Assembly (NCBI RefSeq): GCF_030035605.1
Contig: NZ_CP106736.1
Location: 3,100,001-3,164,000 of the forward strand
Reading direction: 5' to 3'
Source: Silvimonas soli
GTDB taxonomy: Bacteria > Pseudomonadota > Gammaproteobacteria > Burkholderiales > Chitinibacteraceae
Length of the DNA: 64,000 nucleotides
The notes below the pieces were generated by a model. That model had not been told where the DNA came from, did no database searches, and saw only the letters and a program-made list of their open reading frames with translations. Shown in pieces: positions 1 through 7,948 of this stretch; positions within the stretch are counted from its first letter, which is position 1, and each line of letters begins with the position of its first letter. The position numbers and the translations under genes were made by a program.

Positions 1-609
1 TACAGCCAGGATGGCGGCCTTGCTGTGTTGTACGGCAATATCGCCGAGCGTGGTTGCATCGTTAAAACCGCGGGTGTGGATGACTCCATCCTCAAGTTCT
101 CAGGGCGTGCGCGCGTGTTCCTGAGCCAGGACGAAGCGGTTGAAGCCATCCTCGCAGATCAGGTTGTGGCGGGCGACGTGGTTGTCATCACCTACGAAGG
201 CCCCAAGGGCGGCCCGGGCATGCAGGAAATGCTCTACCCAACCTCGTATCTCAAATCCAAGGGTCTGGGCAAAGCCTGCGCCTTGCTGACTGACGGCCGC
301 TTCTCTGGCGGTACCTCGGGCCTGTCAATCGGTCACTGCTCACCAGAAGCGGCAGAAGGCGGCGCGATTGGTCTGGTACTGGAAGGCGATACCATCGACA
401 TCGATATCCCCAACCGTACCATCCAGCTGCGTGTCAGCGACGAAGAACTGGCCCATCGCCGCGCCAAAATGGAAGCGAAGGGCAAGGATGCGTGGAAGCC
501 AGTCGGACGAGAACGTTTTGTCAGCGCGGCACTGCGAGCCTATGCGGCGATGACCACCAGTGCCGATACCGGCGCGGTGCGCGATGTATCGCAGGTTGAA
601 CGCAAGTAA
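1..609 (+). CDS. ilvD: Dihydroxy-acid dehydratase, C-terminal part (5' end outside window)
   Basis: Catalyses dehydration of 2,3-dihydroxy acids to 2-oxo acids in isoleucine and valine synthesis, using an Fe-S cluster. The frame is open from base 1 and encodes the last 202 residues. Visible family motifs are the GGLAVLYGNIA and CIVKTAGVDDSILKF stretches near the window edge, then GPKGGPGMQEML, LLTDGRFSGGTSG and IGHCSPEAAEGG, all characteristic of the IlvD/Edd C-terminal domain. The end, rich in RRAKMEAKGK, is typical of IlvD rather than of Edd. A hairpin terminator follows, so it is probably the last gene of its transcript. Only the absence of the N-terminus, where part of the cluster ligands lie, limits the call. 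Confidence 0.96.
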   Translation, partial: YSQDGGLAVLYGNIAERGCIVKTAGVDDSILKFSGRARVFLSQDEAVEAILADQVVAGDVVVITYEGPKGGPGMQEMLYPTSYLKSKGLGKACALLTDGRFSGGTSGLSIGHCSPEAAEGGAIGLVLEGDTIDIDIPNRTIQLRVSDEELAHRRAKMEAKGKDAWKPVGRERFVSAALRAYAAMTTSADTGAVRDVSQVERK

Positions 610-650
610 GCGGATTAGGACCTGAAGGCAGGGTTCAGCCTGAAATAGAA

Positions 651-682
651 GACGGGATCGGGCAACCATCCCGTTTTCTTTT
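651..682 (+). terminator. Rho-independent terminator after ilvD
   Basis: A 7-bp stem, ACGGGAT at 652-658 pairing with ATCCCGT at 668-674, is followed by a T-rich tract. It lies 42 bases after the ilvD stop and just before the alkyltransferase-like gene. Confidence 0.7.
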
Positions 683-700
683 GCCTTAACTTAGTCTTTG

Positions 701-1075
701 ATGGGGCTTATTGAATTGAGTGCGCCAACCAAACGTGGTCCCAAAAAGCCAGTTTCAGCTGCGCCCGACTCAATTATGCAGGCCGTACTGGCAGTTGTTG
801 CCCAGATTCCATATGGACGAGTCGCCACGTACGGGCAGATTGCGAAACTTGCTGGCTATCCGCGTCATTCCCGCATGGTCGGTCGCGCGCTTTCGCAGAC
901 CATTCTGGAAGTGCCGTGGCATCGTGTGTTAAACCACAAAGGCGAAATCAGCTCCCGCGGGCTGGACGGGCATGATGACCTGCAGCGAGTGCTGCTGGAG
1001 GAAGAGGGGGTGGTTTTCAATCTACCAGGAAGGGTGGATTTGCGAAAATTTGGATGGTGGGCTGGCCGGGAATAA
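701..1075 (+). CDS. Alkyltransferase-like (ATL) DNA-binding protein of the MGMT family
   Basis: A 124-residue protein matching the C-terminal domain of O6-alkylguanine-DNA alkyltransferases. The helix-turn-helix segment with IPYGRVATYGQIA (about 37-49) and the RMVGRAL motif are present. The active-site motif PCHRV of true alkyltransferases is PWHRV here (Trp73 in place of Cys). That substitution is the hallmark of ATL proteins, which bind O6-alkylguanine and hand lesions to nucleotide excision repair rather than transferring the alkyl group. No N-terminal ribonuclease-like domain is present. A TTG lies three bases upstream of the chosen ATG. It is convergent with the Ig-domain lipoprotein gene and shares a terminator with it. 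Confidence 0.88.
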   Translation: MGLIELSAPTKRGPKKPVSAAPDSIMQAVLAVVAQIPYGRVATYGQIAKLAGYPRHSRMVGRALSQTILEVPWHRVLNHKGEISSRGLDGHDDLQRVLLEEEGVVFNLPGRVDLRKFGWWAGRE

Positions 1076-1103
1076 AAAATGCCGCATTTCTGCGGCATTT
1101 TTT
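1074..1103. terminator. Bidirectional terminator between convergent genes
   Basis: A near-perfect hairpin, AAAAAATGCCGCA at 1074-1086 and its complement at 1091-1103 around a TTTC loop. The A-rich and T-rich flanks make it work in both directions, for the ATL gene on the plus strand and the lipoprotein gene on the minus strand. Confidence 0.85.
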
Positions 1104-1120
1104 ATTCACTAATTATGCTT

Positions 1121-3118
1121 TTACTGAAAAGTAATATAAGAGTTGTACGGGGATGCCGGCAGCACGCAAGTCGTGACATCTGTATTCAGTACCGGCAGGC
1201 GGAACGTGGACTGAGCCGTGGTTTGCGAGCCTTGTACTGTGGTGCTGGCGCGCAGCCGTGAAACAATCCAAATTGCATTGGACTTCAGGTATGTGTACGT
1301 GAAGGATGCACGACCATTCGCGTCGGTGGTTACAGTTGCCGGGATGGTGCCTGCTGCCGAGTTTGGTGGAATTAATGTTGAGCGTGCAGGTGTAAACACC
1401 GTCGAAGTCACGCTGGTCGGCGTCGAGCCACTGGCAAACTTGGTCAGCAAGCCTTCTTGCGAAAAGGTTGTATCATTCAGGCGAAGCAGATTGCCGATTT
1501 CACCTGCGTCGGCTACGAGATTTTCGTTGGCATCTTCGTTTGCGAATGTGGCCTCAAGCGTGCAAGGCTCACCAATCGAATATGCGACTGGCCAGACAGA
1601 CAACGAAACTACAGTATTCGCCATCGGATTGCCGTTCGAATCGGCAACAATGACCGACATCGGCAGTTGATACGCAGTGTTGTCAGTTGTTGATGCGATA
1701 ACACTCGACTGACCAATTGCTACAGATGCCGAGGTCCCCCCGATTACAATATTCGCTGGCGTAATAGAAGCAATGGTGGACCCATTTGGCAGGAGTGCCG
1801 TTGCCGTGACGTGAATTGGCGAACCTTGGGTTGTTGGTAATGTACCAGAGGTGAACGTAGCAGTTGCGACACCCATTGGGGAGGAGCCAGTCACAACAAC
1901 TTGCGGCGACACGGCTTCACCGCCGCCGGGCATGCCGGTCATGGAGAATGAAACCGGGACGCCTGCAACGCCATTACCACCGCTGTCAGTTACTTTTACT
2001 GTCAAAGTCGAAGTATTAACAGTACCGCCAACAGTGGATGGAGCAAGTACAGCCGGCAGCGCTTGTATGGAAATCGCGGTGGCTGAGTTTGCAGCAGAAC
2101 TAACGGCAATGGTGATGTTGCTGCTAGTTGTCGGATTGGCAGTGTCGTAGGCTGAAATGCTGGCGATGCCTGCGGTGCTAGATTGGAATGTAGTTGTTGC
2201 TACCCCTCCGCTGACCGCGACAAGGAGGTGGTTCTGACCGCTGGATCCCAATGTGCCGTTGGACGATACAAATTGGACCTGTGACGCTGACGGTGCGCTC
2301 ACGGTCAGCGTCACAGAGGCATTGGTCTGAGTCGCACTGGGGTTGGTCGAGGGGCTGGTAAATTGAAAGCCGGAACCTGAATTCAATGTTAGCGAGGCTG
2401 TGCTGCCTAGTGCGACTGCATTAAAGGTCACACCACCAGCAGATTTCGAAGAAACATTCACGGATGCAATACCGTTTGTGTTTGTGGTTGCGCTGGGGGC
2501 AGAGAAGGCCAGAGAGCCGGAGCCGGATGATGAAAACGTGACCACGGTATTGGGTACTACAGCCCCTGTTCCGTCGGTAACCAAGACATCAACTTCTTGT
2601 GGAGTGGCGGAAATCGAGGTGTTGGACGTGGTGGCAGTAAGTTTGGTGCCAACAACCTGGACTGCAGAGGACGAACTGACTGTACCCGAAGTGAAAGAGA
2701 TAACCTGGGTGCGATTTGTGCGGTCCTGCCCAGGCGAGAAACTGATAGTGGCCGTGCCGTTGGAGCCAGTGGTTACCGTACTGGAACTCAACACGCCGGA
2801 TTTTGTACTCACGCTGATTGGAATCCCTGCCATCGCTCCATTGTTGGCATCAAGCGCGGTCAGTGTCAGAGTGGCTTGATCTGTAGAGCCGCTCTTCAGG
2901 GTCGTCTTGTCCGACGAAATAACGAGGCTACTAGCGGTTGCGCTGGCAACTGGAGTGGGAGTGGGAGTGGGTGTTGGCGTCACGGTACCAACAACGTCAT
3001 TCAGACTGGTGCCATCCGCCGCACCATTACAACCGCTCAAAGCCAGGACTGCCGCAAGTAGCGGTATCCCGATCATCATCAGTGCCGGCTTGGCCAGCAC
3101 GTTACGTAATTTACTCAC
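1121..3118 (-). CDS. Large lipoprotein with tandem bacterial Ig-like domains
   Basis: A 665-residue protein, predicted to be exported and lipid-anchored. The N-terminus has two basic residues, a hydrophobic segment (about 11-29) and a lipobox LSGC with the modified Cys at residue 30. A low-complexity linker of alternating Thr-Pro follows (about 47-56). The rest is a series of about five Ser/Thr/Gly/Val-rich beta repeats with invasin/Big_1-style phrases such as GIPISVSTKSG, NGTATISF and NGNPMANTVVSLSV. Such proteins are usually surface-exposed adhesins or structural stalks; the ligand cannot be told from sequence. Start is GTG with AAGGGGA at a suitable distance. No neighbouring secretion partner is seen. 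Confidence 0.82.
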   Translation of the reverse strand: MSKLRNVLAKPALMMIGIPLLAAVLALSGCNGAADGTSLNDVVGTVTPTPTPTPTPVASATASSLVISSDKTTLKSGSTDQATLTLTALDANNGAMAGIPISVSTKSGVLSSSTVTTGSNGTATISFSPGQDRTNRTQVISFTSGTVSSSSAVQVVGTKLTATTSNTSISATPQEVDVLVTDGTGAVVPNTVVTFSSSGSGSLAFSAPSATTNTNGIASVNVSSKSAGGVTFNAVALGSTASLTLNSGSGFQFTSPSTNPSATQTNASVTLTVSAPSASQVQFVSSNGTLGSSGQNHLLVAVSGGVATTTFQSSTAGIASISAYDTANPTTSSNITIAVSSAANSATAISIQALPAVLAPSTVGGTVNTSTLTVKVTDSGGNGVAGVPVSFSMTGMPGGGEAVSPQVVVTGSSPMGVATATFTSGTLPTTQGSPIHVTATALLPNGSTIASITPANIVIGGTSASVAIGQSSVIASTTDNTAYQLPMSVIVADSNGNPMANTVVSLSVWPVAYSIGEPCTLEATFANEDANENLVADAGEIGNLLRLNDTTFSQEGLLTKFASGSTPTSVTSTVFTPARSTLIPPNSAAGTIPATVTTDANGRASFTYTYLKSNAIWIVSRLRASTTVQGSQTTAQSTFRLPVLNTDVTTCVLPASPYNSYITFQ

Positions 3119-3410
3119 TTTAAATCCCCTTGGTTATTCTCGAGCGGCCTTGGCTGGCTGGTAAGTACCAAAAAATGCGTAATGCAAATTACTGGCGAAT
3201 CGAGTAAGGGAATTAGACTTTAATGATAGTAAATTGGCAATTTGAAATAGAGAGTTGTAGCTTCTGGTATACGCATTGTATGAATACGCATCCGCTTATC
3301 GCGGAGGGGCGGCGGGCCTGAATCTCGAGTGGAAAAACGTAACGGAAAAGTGTAGGTATCTGAGGGCCGGGTGAGATGGGGGGATTGGACGTGATTGAAT
3401 GGCGAAAATG
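3119..3410. other. Intergenic region upstream of the lipoprotein gene
   Basis: No gene is supported here. It should hold the promoter of the minus-strand lipoprotein gene, but I see no convincing -35/-10 pair. Short reading frames crossing it overlap the tRNA-Phe gene in an impossible way. Confidence 0.5.
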
Positions 3411-3443
3411 AAAAAAGCCGACGCATAAGCATCGGCTTTTTAA
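3411..3443 (-). terminator. Terminator of the tRNA-Phe gene
   Basis: Read on the minus strand, an AAGCCGATGC / GCGTCGGCTT stem (one G-T pair) with a TTAT loop is followed by a run of T. It lies directly behind the tRNA 3' end. Confidence 0.85.
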
Positions 3444-3446
3444 ATC

Positions 3447-3522
3447 TGGTGGCCAGTCGCGGAATCGAACCACGGACACGCGGATTTTCAATCCGCTGCT
3501 CTACCAACTGAGCTAACTGGCC
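3447..3522 (-). tRNA. tRNA-Phe (GAA)
   Basis: A 76-base cloverleaf on the minus strand with acceptor GGCCAGT pairing with ACTGGCC and an encoded CCA end. The anticodon loop TTGAAAA sits between GCGGA and TCCGC, giving anticodon GAA, and the T-loop GGTTCGATTCC is present. It is a single-gene unit with its own promoter and terminator. Confidence 0.97.
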
Positions 3523-3536
3523 TTCGAGAGGACCGA

Positions 3537-3565
3537 ATTAAACACTACCCGGTTTTAGGTGTCAA
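3537..3565 (-). promoter_or_regulatory. Sigma-70 promoter for tRNA-Phe
   Basis: On the minus strand TTGACA (3560-3565) and TTTAAT (3537-3542) are separated by exactly 17 bases. The -10 ends 14 bases before the tRNA 5' end. Confidence 0.85.
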
Positions 3566-3785
3566 CACTTTTGCTAAAAAAATTAATCGGGCTGTTTTGG
3601 TCTGGTTTTTATTTTAGTTTTGGTATGAATAACGCGCGCGAAGCCGGGCTGTTTTGCTCGACAGTTCGGCGATGCTGCCGCCGAACGCAGTGAGGGGCTG
3701 CCGTTCGGCGATGTGTTGGTAATGAAAAAATCTCATGTTTTTCAATGGGGTGTCGTCTTTGTTGGATTTGTTGGGGGGAAAGTGT
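3566..3785. other. Intergenic region between divergent tRNA promoters
   Basis: No gene is supported. The segment contains GC-rich inverted words around 3665-3710 (TTCGGCGATG appears twice, with CCGCCGAACG between) that could form a hairpin. Short open frames here have no recognisable product and one runs through tRNA-Tyr. Confidence 0.5.
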
Positions 3786-3814
3786 TTGACATGGTTCGGT
3801 GCGTTAGCCATAAT
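3786..3814 (+). promoter_or_regulatory. Promoter of the tRNA-Tyr/Gly/Thr-tufB transcript
   Basis: TTGACA (3786-3791) and CATAAT (3809-3814) are separated by 17 bases. The pair lies 14 bases upstream of tRNA-Tyr, and no other strong promoter is seen before tufB, so the tRNAs and tufB are probably co-transcribed, as in many proteobacteria. Confidence 0.85.
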
Positions 3815-3828
3815 GCGCTCCTCATTCA

Positions 3829-3915
<87 letters not shown>

Positions 3916-4005
3916 TTACGCGGCGTGAAGTGTTTACCCGCTCTCCCGAATGTTGGGACTATTTAAATATATACGTATTTACTTGGTTTTAAATTCGGTT
4001 AAAGC

Positions 4006-4079
4006 GCGGGTGTAGCTCAATGGTAGAGCAGAAGCCTTCCAAGCTTACGACGAGGGTTCGATTCCCTTCACCCGCTCCA
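4006..4079 (+). tRNA. tRNA-Gly (TCC)
   Basis: A 74-base cloverleaf with acceptor GCGGGTG pairing with CACCCGC, anticodon loop CTTCCAA giving TCC, and encoded CCA. It lies between tRNA-Tyr and tRNA-Thr in the conserved cluster before tufB. Confidence 0.97.
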
Positions 4080-4085
4080 GGATGC

Positions 4086-4160
<75 letters not shown>

Positions 4161-4205
4161 TATTTTATTCGCTGGTATATTTCAGGTTCTCGAGAAGGAA
4201 ATATC

Positions 4206-5396
4206 ATGGCTAAAGAAAAGTTTGCGCGGACAAAACCGCACGTAAACGTTGGCACGATTGGTCACGTTGACCATGGCAAGACCACGCTGACGGCTGCTAT
4301 CACCACGATCCTGTCCCGCAAGTTCGGTGGCGAAGCCAAGGGCTACGCCCAGATCGACAGCGCGCCGGAAGAAAAGGCTCGCGGTATCACGATCAACACC
4401 GCACACGTTGAATACGAAACCGAAAAGCGTCACTACGCACACGTTGACTGCCCGGGCCACGCTGACTATGTGAAGAACATGATCACCGGTGCTGCGCAGA
4501 TGGACGGCGCGATCCTGGTGTGTTCCGCTGCTGACGGCCCTATGCCGCAAACACGTGAACACATCCTGCTGGCCCGTCAGGTGGGTGTGCCTTACATTCT
4601 GGTGTTCCTGAACAAGTGCGACATGGTTGATGATGCCGAACTGCTGGAACTGGTTGAAATGGAAGTGCGCGACCTGCTGTCGAAGTATGACTTCCCGGGC
4701 GACGACACACCGATCATCCACGGTTCCGCCATGCTGGCACTGAACGGCGACCAGTCTGAAATCGGCGAACCGGCGATCTTCCGTCTGGCTGATGCACTGG
4801 ACAGCTACATCCCTGAGCCAGAGCGTGCTGTTGACGGTACGTTCCTGATGCCGGTGGAAGATGTGTTCTCGATCTCCGGTCGCGGTACTGTGGTGACTGG
4901 TCGTGTTGAGCGCGGCATCATCAAGGTTGGCGAAGAACTGGAAATCGTCGGTATCGTTCCGACTGTCAAGACCACCTGCACCGGCGTGGAAATGTTCCGC
5001 AAGCTGCTGGATCAAGGTCAGGCTGGCGACAACATCGGCGCGCTGCTGCGCGGTACCAAGCGTGAAGACGTCCAGCGTGGTCAGGTTCTGGCCAAGCCGG
5101 GTTCGATCACACCGCACACCAAGTTCACTGCAGAAATCTACGTGTTGTCGAAAGACGAAGGTGGTCGTCACACCCCGTTCTTCAGCAACTACCGTCCGCA
5201 GTTCTACTTCCGTACTACCGACGTGACTGGCGCGATCAGCCTGCCGGAAGGTACTGAAATGGTGATGCCAGGTGACAACGTGACCATCACTGTTGCCCTG
5301 ATTGCACCGATCGCAATGGAACAAGGCCTGCGCTTCGCGATCCGCGAAGGTGGCCGTACCGTTGGCGCCGGTGTGGTTGCCAAGGTTCTTGAGTAA
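4206..5396 (+). CDS. tufB: Elongation factor Tu (first copy)
   Basis: The GTPase that delivers aminoacyl-tRNA to the ribosomal A site. It has 396 residues with G1 GHVDHGKT at 19-26, G3 DCPGH at 81-85 and G4 NKCD at 136-139, followed by the two beta-barrel domains. A GAGAAGGA ribosome binding site precedes the ATG. It sits behind three tRNA genes and before tRNA-Trp, the usual tufB place. The protein is identical to the product at 20899-22089, and the two genes differ at only about six silent positions, mostly at the very ends, indicating continuing gene conversion. Confidence 0.99.
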   Translation: MAKEKFARTKPHVNVGTIGHVDHGKTTLTAAITTILSRKFGGEAKGYAQIDSAPEEKARGITINTAHVEYETEKRHYAHVDCPGHADYVKNMITGAAQMDGAILVCSAADGPMPQTREHILLARQVGVPYILVFLNKCDMVDDAELLELVEMEVRDLLSKYDFPGDDTPIIHGSAMLALNGDQSEIGEPAIFRLADALDSYIPEPERAVDGTFLMPVEDVFSISGRGTVVTGRVERGIIKVGEELEIVGIVPTVKTTCTGVEMFRKLLDQGQAGDNIGALLRGTKREDVQRGQVLAKPGSITPHTKFTAEIYVLSKDEGGRHTPFFSNYRPQFYFRTTDVTGAISLPEGTEMVMPGDNVTITVALIAPIAMEQGLRFAIREGGRTVGAGVVAKVLE

Positions 5397-5401
5397 GAGG
5401 C

Positions 5402-5431
5402 TTCACAATTAAGGGTGGAGTGGTTTATAAT
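5402..5431 (+). promoter_or_regulatory. Promoter candidate for tRNA-Trp-secE-nusG
   Basis: TTCACA (5402-5407) and TATAAT (5426-5431) are separated by 18 bases, and the -10 ends 16 bases before tRNA-Trp. It begins five bases after the tufB stop. Confidence 0.75.
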
Positions 5432-5447
5432 TCCGCCCTTTCCCCGT

Positions 5448-5523
5448 AGGCGAGTAGCTCAATTGGTAGAGCACCGGTCTCCAAAACCGGGGGTTGGGGG
5501 TTCGAAACCCTCCTCGCCTGCCA
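5448..5523 (+). tRNA. tRNA-Trp (CCA)
   Basis: A 76-base cloverleaf with acceptor AGGCGAG pairing with CTCGCCT, anticodon loop CTCCAAA giving CCA, T-loop GGTTCGAAACC and encoded CCA end. It lies between tuf and secE as in many proteobacteria. Confidence 0.97.
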
Positions 5524-5538
5524 CGGTTTAGTTTTGGG

Positions 5539-5573
5539 GCCGTTTCCAGTGGGGAACGGCTCTATTTTATTTT
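5539..5573 (+). terminator. Attenuator-like hairpin between tRNA-Trp and secE
   Basis: GCCGTTTCC (5539-5547) pairs with GGGAACGGC (5552-5560, one G-T pair) around an AGTG loop and is followed by a T-rich tract. Since secE has no other clear promoter, partial termination or RNA processing is more likely than full termination. Confidence 0.55.
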
Positions 5574-5594
5574 GTAGTCCAGATAAGCAGGCTC

Positions 5595-5948
5595 ATGGAA
5601 AGCGTCGATAAAATAAAAGTGACGGCTGCTGTAGTGTTGGTGGCTATCGGTGTGGCCGGGTTTTACCTCGTGCCTGCCAATCAGGGCGCATTACGTGTTT
5701 TGGCCGTAATTGCGGGGCTCTTGCTTGCTGCTGCCACTGTCTGGTTTTCGCAGCCTGGTCGGGATTTCGTGGACTATGCCCGCGACTCGGTCAAGGAAGC
5801 GCAAAAAGTGGTTTGGCCCACGCGAAAAGAAACCTGGCAAGTGACCGGGATTGTCTTTTTGTTCGTGGGCGTGCTCGCATTGTTTATGTGGGCTGTGGAT
5901 TCAGGTCTCGCGTGGATGTTCTACGACGTGATTCTTGGGCGTAAGTAA
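5595..5948 (+). CDS. secE: Preprotein translocase subunit SecE
   Basis: Membrane subunit that clamps and stabilises SecY in the Sec channel. At 117 residues it is the long, three-helix form known from enterobacteria and relatives: two N-terminal hydrophobic segments (about 8-27 and 33-50), then the conserved amphipathic stretch with SVKEAQKVVWPTRKET (about 64-79) and the essential last helix (about 83-105). It is followed after 19 bases by nusG, the standard pair. Its partner SecY is at 31534-32844. Confidence 0.96.
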   Translation: MESVDKIKVTAAVVLVAIGVAGFYLVPANQGALRVLAVIAGLLLAAATVWFSQPGRDFVDYARDSVKEAQKVVWPTRKETWQVTGIVFLFVGVLALFMWAVDSGLAWMFYDVILGRK

Positions 5949-5967
5949 CCGCTGGCGAGGTGTTTGA

Positions 5968-6501
5968 ATGGCTATGCGTTGGTATGTGGTACACGCCTAT
6001 TCCGGCTTTGAAAAAAGTGTTCAAAAAGCGCTGAAAGAGCGCATTGAGCGCGCTGGTGTCCAGCATATGTTCGGCCAGATTCTGGTTCCGGTCGAAGAGG
6101 TGATGGAAATCAAGGATGGGCGCAAGGCGCTCACCGAGCGTAAATTCTTCCCTGGCTACGTGCTGGTGGAAATGGATATGACCGATGAAACTTGGCACTT
6201 GGTGAAATCTACTCCCAAGGTAACCGGTTTTGTGGGTGGTTCCGGCAATCGTCCGGCGCCGATCACGCAGCGTGAAGTGGATGCCATCCTGCATCAGATG
6301 CAGGAAGGTGTAGAAAAGCCCAAACCCAAGGTTCTGTTTGAGGTGGGTGAAATCCTTCGCGTTACGGATGGCCCGTTTGCAGATTTCAATGCAACCGTTG
6401 AAGACATCGATTACGACAAGAGTCGTCTGAAAGTGTCGGTGTTGATCTTTGGTCGCGCTACACCGGTTGATGTGGATTTTGGGCAGGTCGAAAAGGTTTA
6501 A
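5968..6501 (+). CDS. nusG: Transcription termination/antitermination factor NusG
   Basis: Binds the RNA polymerase clamp and links it to Rho or to ribosomal protein S10. The 177 residues comprise an NGN domain starting RWYVVHAYSGFE (4-15) with the FFPGYVLVEM core, and a C-terminal KOW domain beginning about 125 with VGEILRVTDGPFADF. The ATG follows a GAGG box; a second in-frame ATG two codons later is possible. It joins secE and the L11 operon genes, all plus strand. Confidence 0.98.
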   Translation: MAMRWYVVHAYSGFEKSVQKALKERIERAGVQHMFGQILVPVEEVMEIKDGRKALTERKFFPGYVLVEMDMTDETWHLVKSTPKVTGFVGGSGNRPAPITQREVDAILHQMQEGVEKPKPKVLFEVGEILRVTDGPFADFNATVEDIDYDKSRLKVSVLIFGRATPVDVDFGQVEKV

Positions 6502-6589
6502 TCGCCGTTTCGGTTTGCAGTAGTGGTGCCCGCAAGGGCGCCTTCGGGGAGCGAAGCAATTCGCGTTATACCCATTTTGGAGAAGTATC
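6502..6589 (+). promoter_or_regulatory. L11 operon leader, possible L1 binding site
   Basis: The 88-base nusG-rplK gap holds a hairpin GGTGCCC (6525-6531) / GGGCGCC (6536-6542) closed by a GCAA tetraloop, then a purine-rich segment with GCGAAGC. In E. coli, L1 represses rplK-rplA translation through a leader structure. The position suggests the same here, but I did not match the L1 consensus in detail. Confidence 0.4.
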
Positions 6590-7021
6590 ATGGCAAAGAA
6601 AATTGTCGGCTACATCAAGCTGCAAGTGCCCGCTGGTAAAGCCAATCCGTCGCCTCCTATTGGCCCGGCTCTTGGTCAGCGTGGTCTGAACATTATGGAA
6701 TTCTGCAAGGCGTTCAACGCACAGACTCAAGGTATTGAGCCTGGCCTGCCGATTCCAGTTGTAATTACTGCTTTTGCAGACAAGTCCTTCACCTTCGTGA
6801 TGAAGAGCCCGCCCGCAACTATTCTGCTGAAGAAAGCTGCTGGCATCACCAAGGGTTCGCCGAAGCCACATACCGACAAGGTTGGTAAAGTGACTCGCGC
6901 TCAACTTGAAGAAATCGTCAAGACCAAACAAGCTGATTTGACAGCTGGTAGCCTGGATGCAGCCGTGCGTATTCTCGCCGGTTCCGCTCGCTCCATGGGT
7001 CTTGAAGTGGAGGGCGTGTAA
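6590..7021 (+). CDS. rplK: 50S ribosomal protein L11
   Basis: A 143-residue rRNA-binding protein of the GTPase-associated centre of the large subunit. The N-terminal domain shows GKANPSPPIGPALGQRGLN with the Pro-rich hinge contacted by EF-G and release factors. The C-terminal part has KTKQADLTAGSLDAAVRI and the final GSARSMGLEVEG. Length equals the family norm. The rplA start codon follows the stop directly, so the two are translationally coupled. Confidence 0.99.
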   Translation: MAKKIVGYIKLQVPAGKANPSPPIGPALGQRGLNIMEFCKAFNAQTQGIEPGLPIPVVITAFADKSFTFVMKSPPATILLKKAAGITKGSPKPHTDKVGKVTRAQLEEIVKTKQADLTAGSLDAAVRILAGSARSMGLEVEGV

Positions 7022-7717
7022 ATGGCTAAGATTTCCAAGCGTCTGGCGGCTCTGAAGGCCAGTGTTGATCGTAACAAGCTGTACGCAATTGATGAGGCTA
7101 TCGGTCTCGTGAAGGGCGCTGCAACTGCCAAGTTCAACGAATCCATCGACGTGTCCGTAAATCTGGGCATCGATGCACGTAAGTCGGACCAGGTTGTTCG
7201 TGGTTCGGTTGTTCTGCCTAAGGGCACCGGCAAGTCGGTGCGCGTTGCTGTGTTTACGCAAGGTGCAAACGCTGAAGCCGCCAAGGCAGCTGGTGCAGAG
7301 ATCGTTGGTTTCGAAGATCTGGCTGAATCGATCAAGGCCGGCAACATGGACTTCGACGTCGTTATTGCTTCCCCGGATGCAATGCGTATCGTTGGTCAAC
7401 TGGGTCAGATCCTCGGTCCGCGTGGCCTGATGCCTAACCCGAAAGTGGGCACTGTGACACCTAACGTTGCTGAGGCTGTGAAGAACGCCAAGGCTGGTCA
7501 GGTTCAATATCGTACTGACAAGGCTGGTATCGTTCACGCTACTATCGGTCGCGCTTCGTTTGAAGCTGCTGATCTGCGTGCGAATCTGGCTGCACTGGTT
7601 GACGCTCTGCAAAAGGCCAAGCCTGCTGCATCCAAGGGTGTTTACCTGAAGAAGATCGCTGTATCGAGCACGATGGGTGTTGGCGTTCGCGTCGATACCG
7701 CTTCGCTCGTCGCTTAA
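7022..7717 (+). CDS. rplA: 50S ribosomal protein L1
   Basis: A 231-residue protein of the mobile L1 stalk at the ribosomal E site, and translational repressor of rplK-rplA in E. coli. The conserved core GQILGPRGLMPNPKVGTV lies near 127-144, and the end has YLKKIAVSSTMGVGVRVD. The ATG begins right after the rplK stop, with GGAGG inside the rplK end as its ribosome binding site. A 231-base leader separates it from rplJ. Confidence 0.99.
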   Translation: MAKISKRLAALKASVDRNKLYAIDEAIGLVKGAATAKFNESIDVSVNLGIDARKSDQVVRGSVVLPKGTGKSVRVAVFTQGANAEAAKAAGAEIVGFEDLAESIKAGNMDFDVVIASPDAMRIVGQLGQILGPRGLMPNPKVGTVTPNVAEAVKNAKAGQVQYRTDKAGIVHATIGRASFEAADLRANLAALVDALQKAKPAASKGVYLKKIAVSSTMGVGVRVDTASLVA

Positions 7718-7948
7718 AGAACTTTGGGCCTGACCGGCTTGTCCGGTCGGGAATGTCAAAGACCGCAGGTGCGACGCAAGTTGCTTAATGAAAGGCTGGC
7801 TGTAACAGGTCTTTATCCTGCGCAGACGGTGGTCCCAATAAATCATGGTTTTTCCATCCGTTCGCGGATGGGCTCCTGATGGACTGGTCGCCGTTTGATT
7901 GGAGGTGCGGGGTTTTCCGTGCCTGTACATAGCAAATGGAGGTAGACC
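7718..7948 (+). promoter_or_regulatory. rplJL leader RNA (L10 autoregulation region)
   Basis: The 231-base gap between rplA and rplJ carries a hairpin GACCGG/CCGGTC at 7732-7748, a central segment with CTGCGCAGACGGTGG, and a 7-bp stem CCATCCG-TTCG-CGGATGG at 7854-7871. It ends with GGAGGT before a TTG start. In many bacteria the L10-L12 complex binds such a leader to repress rplJL. Comparison with the Rfam L10 leader model would settle it. No clear internal promoter was found. Confidence 0.65.

Noticed and set aside
1218..3164. Several plus-strand frames within the Ig-lipoprotein region
   Set aside because: They are shadows of the repetitive minus-strand gene, with repeated Thr/Val/Ala-rich complement sequence and no start signals.
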